In this document: positions 23,072 to 33,237 of the stretch, piece after piece | How positions within the stretch are numbered: position 1 is the stretch's first letter | How the letters are laid out: the number at the start of each line of letters is the position of its first letter | Assembly: GCA_027488215.1 (NCBI GenBank) | Contig: JAIYCB010000011.1 | Location: 1 to 64,000 of the forward strand | Reading direction: 5' to 3' | Origin: Comamonadaceae bacterium | GTDB lineage: Bacteria; Pseudomonadota; Gammaproteobacteria; Burkholderiales; Burkholderiaceae_C | DNA: 64,000 bases | Notes under the pieces: model-generated | Databases searched by the model: none | Told to the model about the DNA's origin: nothing | The model's input: the letters and a program-made list of their open reading frames with translations, nothing else | Position numbers and translations under genes: made by a program

Positions 23072-23196
23072 TCAAAGTTTTCCCCGCATTGTGGCCGATG
23101 GACCTTGGGGTACCACCCCGGCCACTGACACCCGCAAGACAGACACACGAGCGTCCCCCGGGCAGACTGGTAAATATTCAACAAGGAGACCGATTC

Positions 23197-23958
23197 ATGT
23201 CACTGTTCAATCTCAAAGGAAAAGTCGCCGTCGTCACGGGCTCCAGCCGGGGCATTGGCCGATCCATCGCGCAACAGCTGGCCAAGCAAGGCGCCAAAGT
23301 GGTTGTGTCCAGCCGCAAGCAAGACGCCTGCGAGGTGGTGGTCAAGGAGATCCAGGCCGCAGGCGGCGAAGCCATGGCCATTGCCGCCAGCATCTCCAAC
23401 AAGGAGCAGCTGCAAAACCTGATCGAGCAAACGCGCCAGGCCTGGGGCCCCATCGACATTTTGGTGTGCAATGCGGCCACCAACCCCTATTACGGCCCCA
23501 CCACCGGCATGAGCGACGAGGTATTCGACAAGGTCATGCGCAACAACGTGCTGTCCAACACCTGGCTCTGCAACATGGTCTATCCGGACATGAAGGCCAA
23601 AAAGGATGGCGCCATCGTGATCGTGTCGTCGATTGGCGGCCTGCATGGTTCGGCCGTGATCGGGGCCTACAACATCTCCAAGGCGGCCGACATGCAGCTG
23701 GCGCGCAATCTGGCGGTCGAATGGGGGCCGGACAACATCCGGGTGAACTGCATCGCGCCGGGTCTGATCAAGACAGACTTTGCCAAGGCCTTGCATGAGG
23801 ATCCGGTGATGAGCGCCAAGTACAACAGTGAAACGCCGCTGCGCCGCATGGGCGAGCCGGATGACATTGGTGGTGTGGCGGTGTTTTTGGCGAGCCCGGC
23901 TGGGCAGTACGTGACGGGGCAGACCATCGTGGCGGATGGGGGGATGATGATTCGCTGA
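23197..23958 (+). CDS. SDR family oxidoreductase
   Basis: VAVVTGSSRGIGRSIA; NAATNPYYG; YNISKAADMQLARNLAVEW; GQTIVADGG. Confidence 0.9.
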   Translation: MSLFNLKGKVAVVTGSSRGIGRSIAQQLAKQGAKVVVSSRKQDACEVVVKEIQAAGGEAMAIAASISNKEQLQNLIEQTRQAWGPIDILVCNAATNPYYGPTTGMSDEVFDKVMRNNVLSNTWLCNMVYPDMKAKKDGAIVIVSSIGGLHGSAVIGAYNISKAADMQLARNLAVEWGPDNIRVNCIAPGLIKTDFAKALHEDPVMSAKYNSETPLRRMGEPDDIGGVAVFLASPAGQYVTGQTIVADGGMMIR

Positions 23959-23988
23959 CTCTGTTGAGATTTCGGTTCTGCTTGTGCC

Positions 23989-24064
23989 GCTGAGCATGGG
24001 CTGGGGCCGGGCGCCTCATGAGGGAGTACCCAAAATCGGCGCACGGCCCCAGCCCATGCTCAGC
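23989..24064 (+). repeat. hairpin repeat element copy A: 20-bp perfect arms, 36-nt loop with 25-nt conserved core
   Basis: Arms gctgagcatgggctggggcc / ggccccagcccatgctcagc; core CCTCATGAGGGAGTACCCAAAATCG at 24014-24038. Confidence 0.9.
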
Positions 24065-24157
24065 TCAGTGGTCGATCTGAAAGTCCAACAAGGCAGCGGT
24101 TTGTTGGCTCGGGTCACACCATTTTTCTGAGGGGCATTCACCTTTGGCCCAGAAAGC

Positions 24158-24183
24158 AAAAAGCCCGCACAAGCGGGCTTTTT
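24158..24183. terminator. bidirectional intrinsic terminator between the SDR gene and sodB
   Basis: aaaaagcccgcacaagcgggcttttt: GC-rich stem with A-tract and T-tract on either side, in convergent gene gap. Confidence 0.85.
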
Positions 24184-24202
24184 GACTTGGAGAAAACCTC
24201 GA

Positions 24203-24784
24203 TCAGCCGAAGTTCTTCTCGGCAAACGACCAGTTCACCAGCTTGTCGAGGAATGTCTCAACGAACTTGGGGCGCATGTTGCGGTAGTCGATGTAGTAGG
24301 CGTGTTCCCAGACGTCCACGGTCAACAAAGCGGTGTCGCCTGTGGTCAGGGGGGTGCCCGCTGCGCCCATGTTGACAATGTCAACCGAGCCATCGGCTTT
24401 CTTGACCAGCCATGTCCAGCCGGAGCCGAAGTTGCCCACGGCACTCTTGACGAAGGCTTCTTTGAAGGCGGCGTAGCTGCCGAACTTGGCGTTGATCGCT
24501 GCAGCCAGCGCGCCTGTGGGCTCGCCGCCGCCGTTGGGCTTCATGCAGTTCCAGAAGAAGGTGTGGTTCCAGATTTGGGCGGAGTTGTTGTAGATGCCAC
24601 CGCTGGATTTTTTGATGATCTCTTCGAGGGACATGCTCTCGAATTCAGTGCCTTTTTGCAGGTTGTTCAGGTTCACGACGTAAGCGTTGTGGTGCTTGCC
24701 GTGGTGAAACTCCAGGGTTTCCTGGCTGTAGTGAGGGGCCAAAGCGTCGATCGCGTAAGGCAGTGCGGGCAAGGTGTGTTCCAT
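24203..24784 (-). CDS. sodB: superoxide dismutase (Fe type)
   Basis: [65 protein letters not shown]. Confidence 0.95.
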   Translation of the reverse strand: MEHTLPALPYAIDALAPHYSQETLEFHHGKHHNAYVVNLNNLQKGTEFESMSLEEIIKKSSGGIYNNSAQIWNHTFFWNCMKPNGGGEPTGALAAAINAKFGSYAAFKEAFVKSAVGNFGSGWTWLVKKADGSVDIVNMGAAGTPLTTGDTALLTVDVWEHAYYIDYRNMRPKFVETFLDKLVNWSFAEKNFG

Positions 24785-24906
24785 GAGGGGTCCTTTTGTT
24801 GTTGCGGGTTAAAAAAGTAATTAATGCATTTTAGGGGAGCGCGATGCCCCTTACGGTATTGAGGGTCACTGTAGAGGTTTGCGGGGATGTTGATCTGAAA
24901 CACATC

Positions 24907-24982
24907 GCCTTGGCGGGGTGGGGCCAGGGCGACGATTTTGGGTACTCCCTCATGAGGAGCCTTGGCCCCACCCCGTCAAGGC
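24907..24982 (-). repeat. hairpin repeat element copy B (inverted relative to A): about 20-bp arms, 36-nt loop with identical 25-nt core
   Basis: Arms gccttggcggggtggggcca / tggccccaccccgtcaaggc (19/20, the mismatch allows a G-U pair on one strand); core CGATTTTGGGTACTCCCTCATGAGG at 24933-24957. Confidence 0.9.
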
Positions 24983-24999
24983 TTACCCCAAGGGCACCA

Positions 25000-26355
25000 T
25001 CAACGGGAGACAGTCAATGGCACCACGCCATCGGACAAAGTGGCCTGCACGCTCTGCCCGGGTTGAAACTGGTCGGCATGGGTCAACGCCTGACCCTTGT
25101 GGTCACTGAGCCAAGCATAGCCGCGCTCAAGCACCTGACGCGGGTCCACCGACGACAAACGCAAAGCGGCCCGCTCCAATCGCTCTGTGCGTTGCGGCAC
25201 CTGCTGAGCCCGATTGAACCCCAAACGATCGCTCAAGCGCTCCAATTGGTGGCCCTGCGCCATGAACTGACTGCGCACCCCTGTCTGCAAACGACTGCCC
25301 ATGCGGTCCAACCACTGGCTGTGCTGACCCAGCAAGGCTTGGGGACGGCTCAAGCGGTTCGCGATGGCGTTCAAGCGCATGTTCTGGCGCTCTTGCTGAC
25401 GGACCAAACCCACGCCCAACCGGGCTGCCACAGCGTCCAAGCGTTGCGCTTGGCGGTCTTGCTGGCGAATCAAGCCGCGGCTCAAGCGATGCTCCAGCAC
25501 CGACAATGCTTCAAGGCTCACGCCCCGGTCGGTTGCGGCCATCTCGGCTGCGGCCGTGGGCGTTGGGGCACGCACATCGGCCACAAAATCGGCTATGGTG
25601 AAATCCGTCTCGTGACCCACGCCGCAAATCAGCGGCACCGGACTTTGGGCCATGATCCGGGTCAGGTTTTCGTCGTTGAACGACCACAGGTCTTCCATCG
25701 AGCCGCCACCGCGCACCAGCAAGATCACGTCCACGGGCGGACACAGCGGGTTGTCCTCAGCCGTGAGGGCGTACATGTTTTGCAAAGCCTGCACCAGCGT
25801 GGCCGCAGCGCCAGCACCTTGCACCAAGGCCGGGGCCATGAGCACAGGGATGTGCGGCACCCGCCGCTGCAAGGCGGTCATCACGTCGTGCCAAGCGGCA
25901 GCGCCCAACGAAGTCACCACCCCAATGGCACGTGGCTGGGTGGGCAAAGCGCGTTTGTGAGCTGGGTCGAACAGACCCTCGGCTTCGAGCTTGGCCTTGA
26001 GGCGCAAAAACTGCTCAAAGAGCGCGCCCTGACCTGCGCGTTCCATGGATTCGACAATCAACTGCAAATCGCCTCGGGCTTCGTAAACTCCCAGGCGACC
26101 CCGCACCTCGACCAATTCCCCATCACGGGGAACAAAATCCAACAGGCTGGCGGCACGCCTGAACATGGCACAGCGGATCTGGCCGGTGTCGTCCTTGATC
26201 GAAAAATAACAATGCCCACTGGCTGCCCGCGAAAAGCCCGACAGTTCACCGCGAACGTTGACAGGATTGAACTGGGCATCAAGGGTATCGGCCACGGCGC
26301 GGCACAGTGCTGACACGGTCCAGGCTCGTGGGGGAGGCATTTCTGGCTGGCTCAT
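25000..26355 (-). CDS. xseA: exodeoxyribonuclease VII large subunit
   Basis: WTVSALCRAVADTLDAQFNPVNVRGELSGFSRAASGHCYFSIKD; VDVILLVRGGGSMEDLWSFNDE; GVGHETDFTIADFVADVRAPTPTAAAE. Confidence 0.96.
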   Translation of the reverse strand: MSQPEMPPPRAWTVSALCRAVADTLDAQFNPVNVRGELSGFSRAASGHCYFSIKDDTGQIRCAMFRRAASLLDFVPRDGELVEVRGRLGVYEARGDLQLIVESMERAGQGALFEQFLRLKAKLEAEGLFDPAHKRALPTQPRAIGVVTSLGAAAWHDVMTALQRRVPHIPVLMAPALVQGAGAAATLVQALQNMYALTAEDNPLCPPVDVILLVRGGGSMEDLWSFNDENLTRIMAQSPVPLICGVGHETDFTIADFVADVRAPTPTAAAEMAATDRGVSLEALSVLEHRLSRGLIRQQDRQAQRLDAVAARLGVGLVRQQERQNMRLNAIANRLSRPQALLGQHSQWLDRMGSRLQTGVRSQFMAQGHQLERLSDRLGFNRAQQVPQRTERLERAALRLSSVDPRQVLERGYAWLSDHKGQALTHADQFQPGQSVQATLSDGVVPLTVSR

Positions 26356-26653
26356 GCCCTCGATTGTCCTACAGGCTGAAGACGCAAATTCAAAGGCGTT
26401 TTCTGCCAGTCTTCCACAGACATGACCAAGGTCCTCCGCCACACCACAAGGCTAACCCGGTGGTTTGACCACGAGATAAGTGGTTGATTCAATTGGTTTT
26501 TTAATTATTTAATTTTATCTATCAGATACATATAAAGCTTTAAAAAATAAATTTCATCGGAAAACCCAAACTTCTTCACAAAGTTATCCACAGCGACGCA
26601 GAGCGATTGAATGCTTGTCAGCCTGCTTCTGACCAGGTGCTTACAGCATCCAC

Positions 26654-26670
26654 CATCATTCATAATGATG
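26654..26670. promoter_or_regulatory. 17-bp perfect palindrome CATCATT-CAT-AATGATG, Fur-box-like, upstream of the exbB-type gene
   Basis: 7-3-7 inverted repeat containing ATAATGAT, about 40 bp before the TTG start at 26708. Confidence 0.4.
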
Positions 26671-26707
26671 CTCTTTTGACACTTTACCCCTCAAAGAAGG
26701 AACTGTT

Positions 26708-27325
26708 TTGTTATCCATCATTCAAGCCGCTGGATGGCCCATCTGGCCGCTGATCTTTTGCTCCATTTTGGCTTTGGCCTTGATCCTGGAGCGTTTGTTT
26801 CAGCTGCGCGAGTACAAGGTCATGCCTCCCCGAACCTTGGAACAGGCTTTTGAAATCGCCCGACAGCGTGTTGCACCCGAAGAAAACGTCCTGCAACTTG
26901 AGAAAAAAGGGGTTTTAGGTCCGGTTTTGGCGAGTGGCCTGCGGTGCCTGCAAAAAAATCCAGCTGCTTCGGATGAGGACATTCGTGCACACATGGAAAT
27001 AGCAGGTCGCTTGGCCGGACGACAACTGGAGCGTTACCTGACGGCGCTTGGGACGATCGCCTCCGCAGCTCCCCTGCTGGGCTTGCTTGGCACCGTGATA
27101 GGCATGATCGAAATTTTCGCTGGGCAAACTGCAGGTAGCAGCCAACCTGCCCAAGTGGCCTACGGTATTTCAATAGCTCTGTACAACACAGCATTTGGTT
27201 TGATCGTGGCCATTCCAGCACTGATGTTCTGGCGCTACTTCAGGACGCTGGTGGACAATATGCTGCTGTCGCTGGAAGTGGCCAGCGAACAATTTGCCCG
27301 CCACTTGGCTCAATTGCGTCATTGA
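26708..27325 (+). CDS. MotA/TolQ/ExbB proton channel family protein
   Basis: AAPLLGLLGTVIGMIEIFAG; YGISIALYNTAFGLIVAIPALMFWRYF; TTG start. Confidence 0.9.
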   Translation: MLSIIQAAGWPIWPLIFCSILALALILERLFQLREYKVMPPRTLEQAFEIARQRVAPEENVLQLEKKGVLGPVLASGLRCLQKNPAASDEDIRAHMEIAGRLAGRQLERYLTALGTIASAAPLLGLLGTVIGMIEIFAGQTAGSSQPAQVAYGISIALYNTAFGLIVAIPALMFWRYFRTLVDNMLLSLEVASEQFARHLAQLRH

Positions 27326-27336
27326 ACGAGCACGCT

Positions 27337-27759
27337 GTGAATTTTCGTAAACGTACACCCTCGGCCGAACCCGAGATCAACCTCATCCCCTTCATCGACG
27401 TCTTGTTGGTGGTGATCATCTTTTTGATGCTCACCGCCACCTGGTCTCGCCTGACCGAAATCAACTTGACCTTGCCCTTGGCGGATGCCCAGAAGCAAAA
27501 AGACCGACCTCAGCAGATCGTGCTCACGGTCAATGCGCAAGGCCAATACGCTGTGAACAAAGCCCCCATCGATGGCACTTCGGTCGCTGCGTTGACCGCC
27601 GTTTTGCGGCCTATGGCCTCCAAAGAAGTCACCTTGGTCATCAGCGCCGACGCGCAAGCCAGTCACCAATCGGTGGTCAATGCCATGGAAGCGGCTCGCC
27701 GCACGGGGCTCTCGCAAATCACCTTCGCCACCCAATCTTCCGAGTCCTCGGGCTCCTGA
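27337..27759 (+). CDS. ExbD/TolR family biopolymer transport protein
   Basis: AEPEINLIPFIDVLLVVIIFLMLTATW; start (TTG 27322 or GTG 27337) uncertain. Confidence 0.92.
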   Translation: MNFRKRTPSAEPEINLIPFIDVLLVVIIFLMLTATWSRLTEINLTLPLADAQKQKDRPQQIVLTVNAQGQYAVNKAPIDGTSVAALTAVLRPMASKEVTLVISADAQASHQSVVNAMEAARRTGLSQITFATQSSESSGS

Positions 27760-27764
27760 CACCC

Positions 27765-28757
27765 ATGCGCCTGTCCACCTGGCTGCACCAGCAATTGCCA
27801 CGGATCTGGACTTCTCGGGGTTGGATCGCTTGGCTGCTGCGTCCCATTGCTCTGATCCATTCGGCATTGCTATGGATTCGAGCTTTGCTCTGGCGCCGAG
27901 GCTTGCGTCAGGTGCAACGCCTGCCGGTGCCTGTGATTGTGGTGGGCAATGTGGTCGCCGGCGGTGCGGGCAAAACCCCCTTGACCATCGCCTTGGTGAA
28001 GCATTTACAGCAACAGGGCTGGCAAGCAGGCGTGATTTCTCGCGGTCATGGCCGTCTGTCGGATGACACGCGCGCAGTCTTACCCGGCAGCTTGCCTTCC
28101 GAGGTGGGGGACGAGCCCTTGCTGATCCAGCAAAAAACAGGCGCTCCCGTGTGGGTAGCGAACCAGCGTGCCGAAGCCGGGCGTGCCTTGCTGCAAGCAC
28201 ACCCTCAAGTCAATATTTTGGTATGTGACGATGGGCTGCAGCACTGGGCCCTGGCCAGGGATTTGGAAATTTGCGTCATGGACGAGCGCGGCGTCGGCAA
28301 CGGCTGGCTGCTGCCAGCGGGGCCATTGCGAGAGCCCTGGCCCCGACCTGTGGACTTGCTGCTGCACACCGGTGTCAATGGCTTAACAGGCGGCTTTCAG
28401 GCGCTTCGACAACTGGCCCCGGTAGCGCATGATGCGCAAGGCCGCAGCCTGGCTTTGTCAAGCCTGATCGGACAGCCCGTTGATGCGGTGGCCGGTCTGG
28501 CCCGTCCCGAGGCGTTTTTCGCCATGTTGCGTGCAGTCGGCCTGCAACTGAACCAGACCACTGCCTTGCCCGACCATTTTGACTATGCACAGGGGCCGCC
28601 AACCGCATCAGATCGCCATTTGCTGTGCACAGAAAAAGACGCCGTCAAACTCTGGCTGCACCAGCCTCAAGCCTTCGCCGTACCTTTGGTGCTGACGCCT
28701 GAAGTTTCGTTTTGGCAGACACTGGACAAGCGCCTTGCCGAAAAACCTTTTCGCTGA
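27765..28757 (+). CDS. lpxK: tetraacyldisaccharide 4'-kinase
   Basis: [50 protein letters not shown]. Confidence 0.95.
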   Translation: MRLSTWLHQQLPRIWTSRGWIAWLLRPIALIHSALLWIRALLWRRGLRQVQRLPVPVIVVGNVVAGGAGKTPLTIALVKHLQQQGWQAGVISRGHGRLSDDTRAVLPGSLPSEVGDEPLLIQQKTGAPVWVANQRAEAGRALLQAHPQVNILVCDDGLQHWALARDLEICVMDERGVGNGWLLPAGPLREPWPRPVDLLLHTGVNGLTGGFQALRQLAPVAHDAQGRSLALSSLIGQPVDAVAGLARPEAFFAMLRAVGLQLNQTTALPDHFDYAQGPPTASDRHLLCTEKDAVKLWLHQPQAFAVPLVLTPEVSFWQTLDKRLAEKPFR

Positions 28758-28819
28758 AACTTCCCGACCCTGCAGCCCAAGCTGCTGACCAGCTTTTCTT
28801 GCGCCGTTATCATTGCCCC

Positions 28820-29026
28820 ATGGATACCAAACTTCTTGAACTGCTGGTCTGCCCGGTCACCAAAGGACCTCTGGATTTTGACCGCGAGACCCAGGAACTG
28901 CTCTCACGCAGCGCCCGCCTGGCGTACCCCATTCGCCAGGGCATTCCCATACTCCTCGAAAATGAAGCACGCACCTTGAGTGATGAGGAAATCGAGAAGC
29001 TCGCCGCATTGCGTCCCCCGCTCTGA
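28820..29026 (+). CDS. Trm112 family protein (YcaR-like)
   Basis: [21 protein letters not shown]...[20 protein letters not shown]. Confidence 0.92.
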   Translation: MDTKLLELLVCPVTKGPLDFDRETQELLSRSARLAYPIRQGIPILLENEARTLSDEEIEKLAALRPPL

Positions 29027-29036
29027 AAGCCCGCGC

Positions 29037-29828
29037 ATGCATCAGGCACCTCCCAAGGGCAATTTCACTGTATTGATCCCCGCACGCATGGCGTCCAGCC
29101 GCCTGCCCGACAAACCCCTGGCCAACATCGCCGGACTGCCCATGGTCGTGCGGGTGGCCCAGCGCGCCATGTGCTCCAGTGCCCGCCAGGTGGTGGTGGC
29201 CGCTGATGACCCACGTATCTTGGCAGCTTGTGAAACCCATGGGGTGCACGCCCTGTTGACGAGACAAGATCACGTCAGCGGCAGCGACCGCCTGGCTCAA
29301 GCCTGCCAGTTGTTGAATTTGAGCGGAGATGCGGTGGTGGTCAACGTGCAAGGCGACGAGCCCTTGATCGAGCCCATACTCATCGATCAAGTGGCTCAAC
29401 TGCTCATCGATCGGCCCGAGGCCAGCATGAGCACGGCCGCGCACGCCATCACCCAACTGGCTGACTTTTGTAACCCCAATGTGGTCAAAGTGGTGACTGA
29501 TACCCGCCAGATGGCGCTTTACTTCAGCCGTGCGCCCATACCCTGGTGGCGCGATGGCCAAAGCGCAGGACAAGACGGCAATGCCTTCAGCCAGTTGCCC
29601 AGCCCACCTCCCTTGCGACATGTTGGCATTTATGCCTACCGCGCCGCTTTTCTGACTCAATTCCCCCAATTGCCTCCAGCCCCTATCGAGCAGCTGGAAT
29701 CTCTGGAGCAGCTGCGTGCCCTGTGGCACGGACACCGCATTGCCGTGCACACCACAGACCAAGCTCCGGGCCCGGGCGTGGACACCCCAGAAGATTTGGA
29801 ACGCGTTCGCGCCCTGCTGCGGGCGTAA
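29037..29828 (+). CDS. kdsB: 3-deoxy-manno-octulosonate cytidylyltransferase
   Basis: [60 protein letters not shown]. Confidence 0.96.
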   Translation: MHQAPPKGNFTVLIPARMASSRLPDKPLANIAGLPMVVRVAQRAMCSSARQVVVAADDPRILAACETHGVHALLTRQDHVSGSDRLAQACQLLNLSGDAVVVNVQGDEPLIEPILIDQVAQLLIDRPEASMSTAAHAITQLADFCNPNVVKVVTDTRQMALYFSRAPIPWWRDGQSAGQDGNAFSQLPSPPPLRHVGIYAYRAAFLTQFPQLPPAPIEQLESLEQLRALWHGHRIAVHTTDQAPGPGVDTPEDLERVRALLRA

Positions 29829-29926
29829 GCCTGGTTTGAGCCTCGCGTGATATTCTCGCCTCAGTCGTCAGCTAAACCACAGGACCCTTTCGAGGCCCGA
29901 CTGACCCACTCCATGACAAGCGATAA

Positions 29927-30592
<666 letters not shown>

Positions 30593-30616
30593 AGCCTAGC
30601 GCGCTGCCACAGGCTG

Positions 30617-30658
30617 CTCCAACAACAAAGCCCCTTTTCAGGGGCGTTGTTGTTGGAG
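30617..30658. terminator. long perfect hairpin downstream of adk, terminator-like
   Basis: CTCCAACAACAAAGCCCC-TTTTCA-GGGGC-G-TTGTTGTTGGAG; the T-rich segment is part of the extended stem and no free T-run follows. Confidence 0.5.
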
Positions 30659-30832
30659 GACGACAAATCAACCCAACACAGGGACCCGTCTTTTCTTGCC
30701 AATGCATGGAATGCATTGCGAGGAGCAACCAACGGGCAGCACCTGTTAACGATCAATGCAGCTACGAGTCCTTGGACGGCACGTCGGTAAATTGAAGGTT
30801 TTTTCAATGTCAAGCTTGCACAATTCAAAAAA

Positions 30833-30848
30833 CTGGTTAAAAATACAG
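30833..30848. promoter_or_regulatory. putative LexA/SOS box upstream of lexA
   Basis: CTGGTTAAAAATACAG matches CTG-N10-CAG, about 45 bp before the lexA start. Confidence 0.7.
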
Positions 30849-30892
30849 TCACTGGATGAAATAACAGCCCCAGTCCCCACAAGGAGACCGAC

Positions 30893-31564
30893 ATGACCGA
30901 CAGCCTCAAACTCACCGCCAGGCAACAAGAAATCCTGGAACTGATCCAGAACACCATCGCCAACACCGGGGCCCCACCGACCCGTGCCGAAATTGCCAAC
31001 GTGTTGGGCTTCAAATCGCCCAACGCAGCCGAAGAGCACCTCAAGGCCCTCGCCCGCAAAGGTGCCATCGAGTTGGTCAGTGGCACCTCGCGTGGCATTC
31101 GCCTCAAGGGCAGCACACGCAGCAACCAGCGCACACCCTCTGATTTGTTCAGCCTGAGCCTTCCTGGACTGGGGCAGTTGTGCTTGCCCTTGGTCGGGCG
31201 CGTGGCAGCGGGCTCTCCAATCCTGGCGCAAGAACACGTAGACCGGACCTACCAACTTGAGAGCCATTTGTTTGCCCAGCAACCCGACTATCTGCTTCGG
31301 GTGCGCGGCATGTCCATGCGCGACGCAGGCATCATGGACGGCGATCTGCTGGCCGTCAAATCCACCAAGGAAGTTCGCAACGGCCAGATCGTGGTGGCCC
31401 GCCTAGGCGACGAAGTCACCGTCAAGCGTCTGCATAAAACTTCTTCCGGTATTGAACTGCTGCCCGAAAACCCCGACTACCCCACCATCGTGGTGCACCC
31501 AGGCGAGCCGTTTGACATCGAAGGTCTTGCGGTAGGCTTGATACGCAACAGCTTCGTCATGTGA
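30893..31564 (+). CDS. lexA: LexA repressor
   Basis: [81 protein letters not shown]. Confidence 0.97.
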   Translation: MTDSLKLTARQQEILELIQNTIANTGAPPTRAEIANVLGFKSPNAAEEHLKALARKGAIELVSGTSRGIRLKGSTRSNQRTPSDLFSLSLPGLGQLCLPLVGRVAAGSPILAQEHVDRTYQLESHLFAQQPDYLLRVRGMSMRDAGIMDGDLLAVKSTKEVRNGQIVVARLGDEVTVKRLHKTSSGIELLPENPDYPTIVVHPGEPFDIEGLAVGLIRNSFVM

Positions 31565-31676
31565 GTGTTTTTCGTCGCGGCTCCAGGTGGCGGGCGCTGA
31601 GATCAGCCCTGTAGCTGACGACTTTTATGAACCAATCCTGCCTGTGTCCAACCTCCATGCTTTTGAAAGGTTTCAC

Positions 31677-32000
31677 ATGGGAATCGCTCTGCTTGCCCTT
31701 TCAGGTCTGTTCAAGAACCTGCCCTCCTTCATCACCGGTGCCAAAGTGCAAAACTTGCCCAAAAGGCAACCCGTTCGTCTGCACCCCGATTGGGCGATTC
31801 GGCCTAAATCCTGCGCCCTTCCCCCGCCTGCCATCACCCATAAAACCACCCGGCAACCCAGCCTGCGGGTCCTGCGGGTCCATGAAAGTGGTCAAAACAC
31901 GATCGGCGCCGGGCGCATGGTGATCTCCGGACGCATGGCCGACGTCTGCGCCGAGCTCGATCGACTGGTTGCCATCGAAGCGCGACACCGCGCATACTGA
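31677..32000 (+). CDS. small hypothetical protein
   Basis: ORF with C-terminal LRVHESGQNTIGAGRMVISGRMADVCAELDRLVAIEARHRAY; helical end looks protein-like, no homology recognised. Confidence 0.5.
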   Translation: MGIALLALSGLFKNLPSFITGAKVQNLPKRQPVRLHPDWAIRPKSCALPPPAITHKTTRQPSLRVLRVHESGQNTIGAGRMVISGRMADVCAELDRLVAIEARHRAY

Positions 32001-32097
32001 TCTTCTCGGGGGCGCACAGCCCCCTGCCATCACCACCCAAACCGCCCTGTGTGTAACGACCAGTGCTCAATCGGGCACCTGACAAGGCACAATGGCG

Positions 32098-33108
32098 GTC
32101 ATGAATATTGTGATCCTTGACGACTACCAGGATGTCGTCCGCAAACTCGATTGCGCAGCCAAACTCGAGAACTATCCGGCCAAGGTCTACACCAACACGG
32201 TCAAGGGAATTGGCCAATTGTCGGTCCGACTCAAAGACGCGGATGTCATTGTCTTGATTCGAGAACGCACCGGGCTTAACCGTGCTCTGATCGAGAAGTT
32301 GCCCCGGCTCAAATTGATCGCCCAGACCGGTCGTGTGGGCAGCCACATCGACTTGGCGGCGTGCACCGAACGCGGTGTGGCTGTGGCTGAAGGCGTGGGC
32401 TCGCCCATCGCCCCTGCCGAACTGACCTGGGCGCTCGTCATGGCCGCTACCCGCAGGTTGCCGCAATACATCAGCAACCTCAAACATGGCGCATGGCAGC
32501 AATCAGGCCTCAAATCCAGCTCGATGCCCGCCAATTTTGGTTTGGGAACCGTACTCAAGGGCAAGAACCTGGGCATCTGGGGCTACGGCAAAATTGGCCA
32601 ACTGGTGGCCGGGTATGGCAAAGCTTTCGGGATGCATGTGCAGATCTGGGGCAGTGACGAATCGCGCGTGCGAGCCGTCAAGGACGGGTATGCCGCCGCC
32701 ACCAGCCGGGAGGCTTTTTTTCAAACCGCAGATGTACTGAGCTTGCACCTCAGGTTGAACGAAGCCACCACCGGCATCGTGACGAACGATGACTTGGGAC
32801 TCATGAAACCCATGGCCTTGCTGGTCAACACTTCGCGTGCCGAACTGATCGAAACCAATGCCCTGATTGGGGCCCTCAACCGAGGTCGACCCGGTATGGC
32901 AGCAGTCGACGTGTTTGAGTCCGAGCCCATTTTGCAAGGCTCCGCCTTGCTGAGGCTCGAAAACTGCATTTGCACACCCCACATTGGCTATGTCGAAAAA
33001 GACAGCTATGAGCTTTATTTCGGCTCAGCGTTTGACAACGTCGTCAACTTCATCAAAGGCACGCCCACCAACATCGTCAATCCGGGCGCCTTGCAGGTGC
33101 GACGCTGA
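32098..33108 (+). CDS. D-2-hydroxyacid dehydrogenase family protein
   Basis: LIAQTGRVGSHIDLAACTERGVAV; LGIWGYGKIGQLVAGYGKAFGM; LLVNTSRAELIE; ICTPHIGYVEKDSYE. First ATG at 32092 or 32101 region, start uncertain. Confidence 0.88.
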   Translation, partial: VMNIVILDDYQDVVRKLDCAAKLENYPAKVYTNTVKGIGQLSVRLKDADVIVLIRERTGLNRALIEKLPRLKLIAQTGRVGSHIDLAACTERGVAVAEGVGSPIAPAELTWALVMAATRRLPQYISNLKHGAWQQSGLKSSSMPANFGLGTVLKGKNLGIWGYGKIGQLVAGYGKAFGMHVQIWGSDESRVRAVKDGYAAATSREAFFQTADVLSLHLRLNEATTGIVTNDDLGLMKPMALLVNTSRAELIETNALIGALNRGRPGMAAVDVFESEPILQGSALLRLENCICTPHIGYVEKDSYELYFGSAFDNVVNFIKGTPTNIVNPGALQVRR

Positions 33109-33237
33109 CCCACCTCGCCGAAGTCACAACGACTGAAGACATAATTGGCGCTTATCGGACGGCCCTTATGCCCACTCGCTGATTGATTCACCACGTTTTT
33201 TTGGCCAGGCCTTGCGCCTTGTATTCATACTTTCATC

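Noticed and set aside
24844-26313. 489-aa + strand ORF opposite xseA, running through hairpin element B
   Set aside because: Shadow of xseA; its N-terminal part is only translation of repeat B and intergenic DNA.
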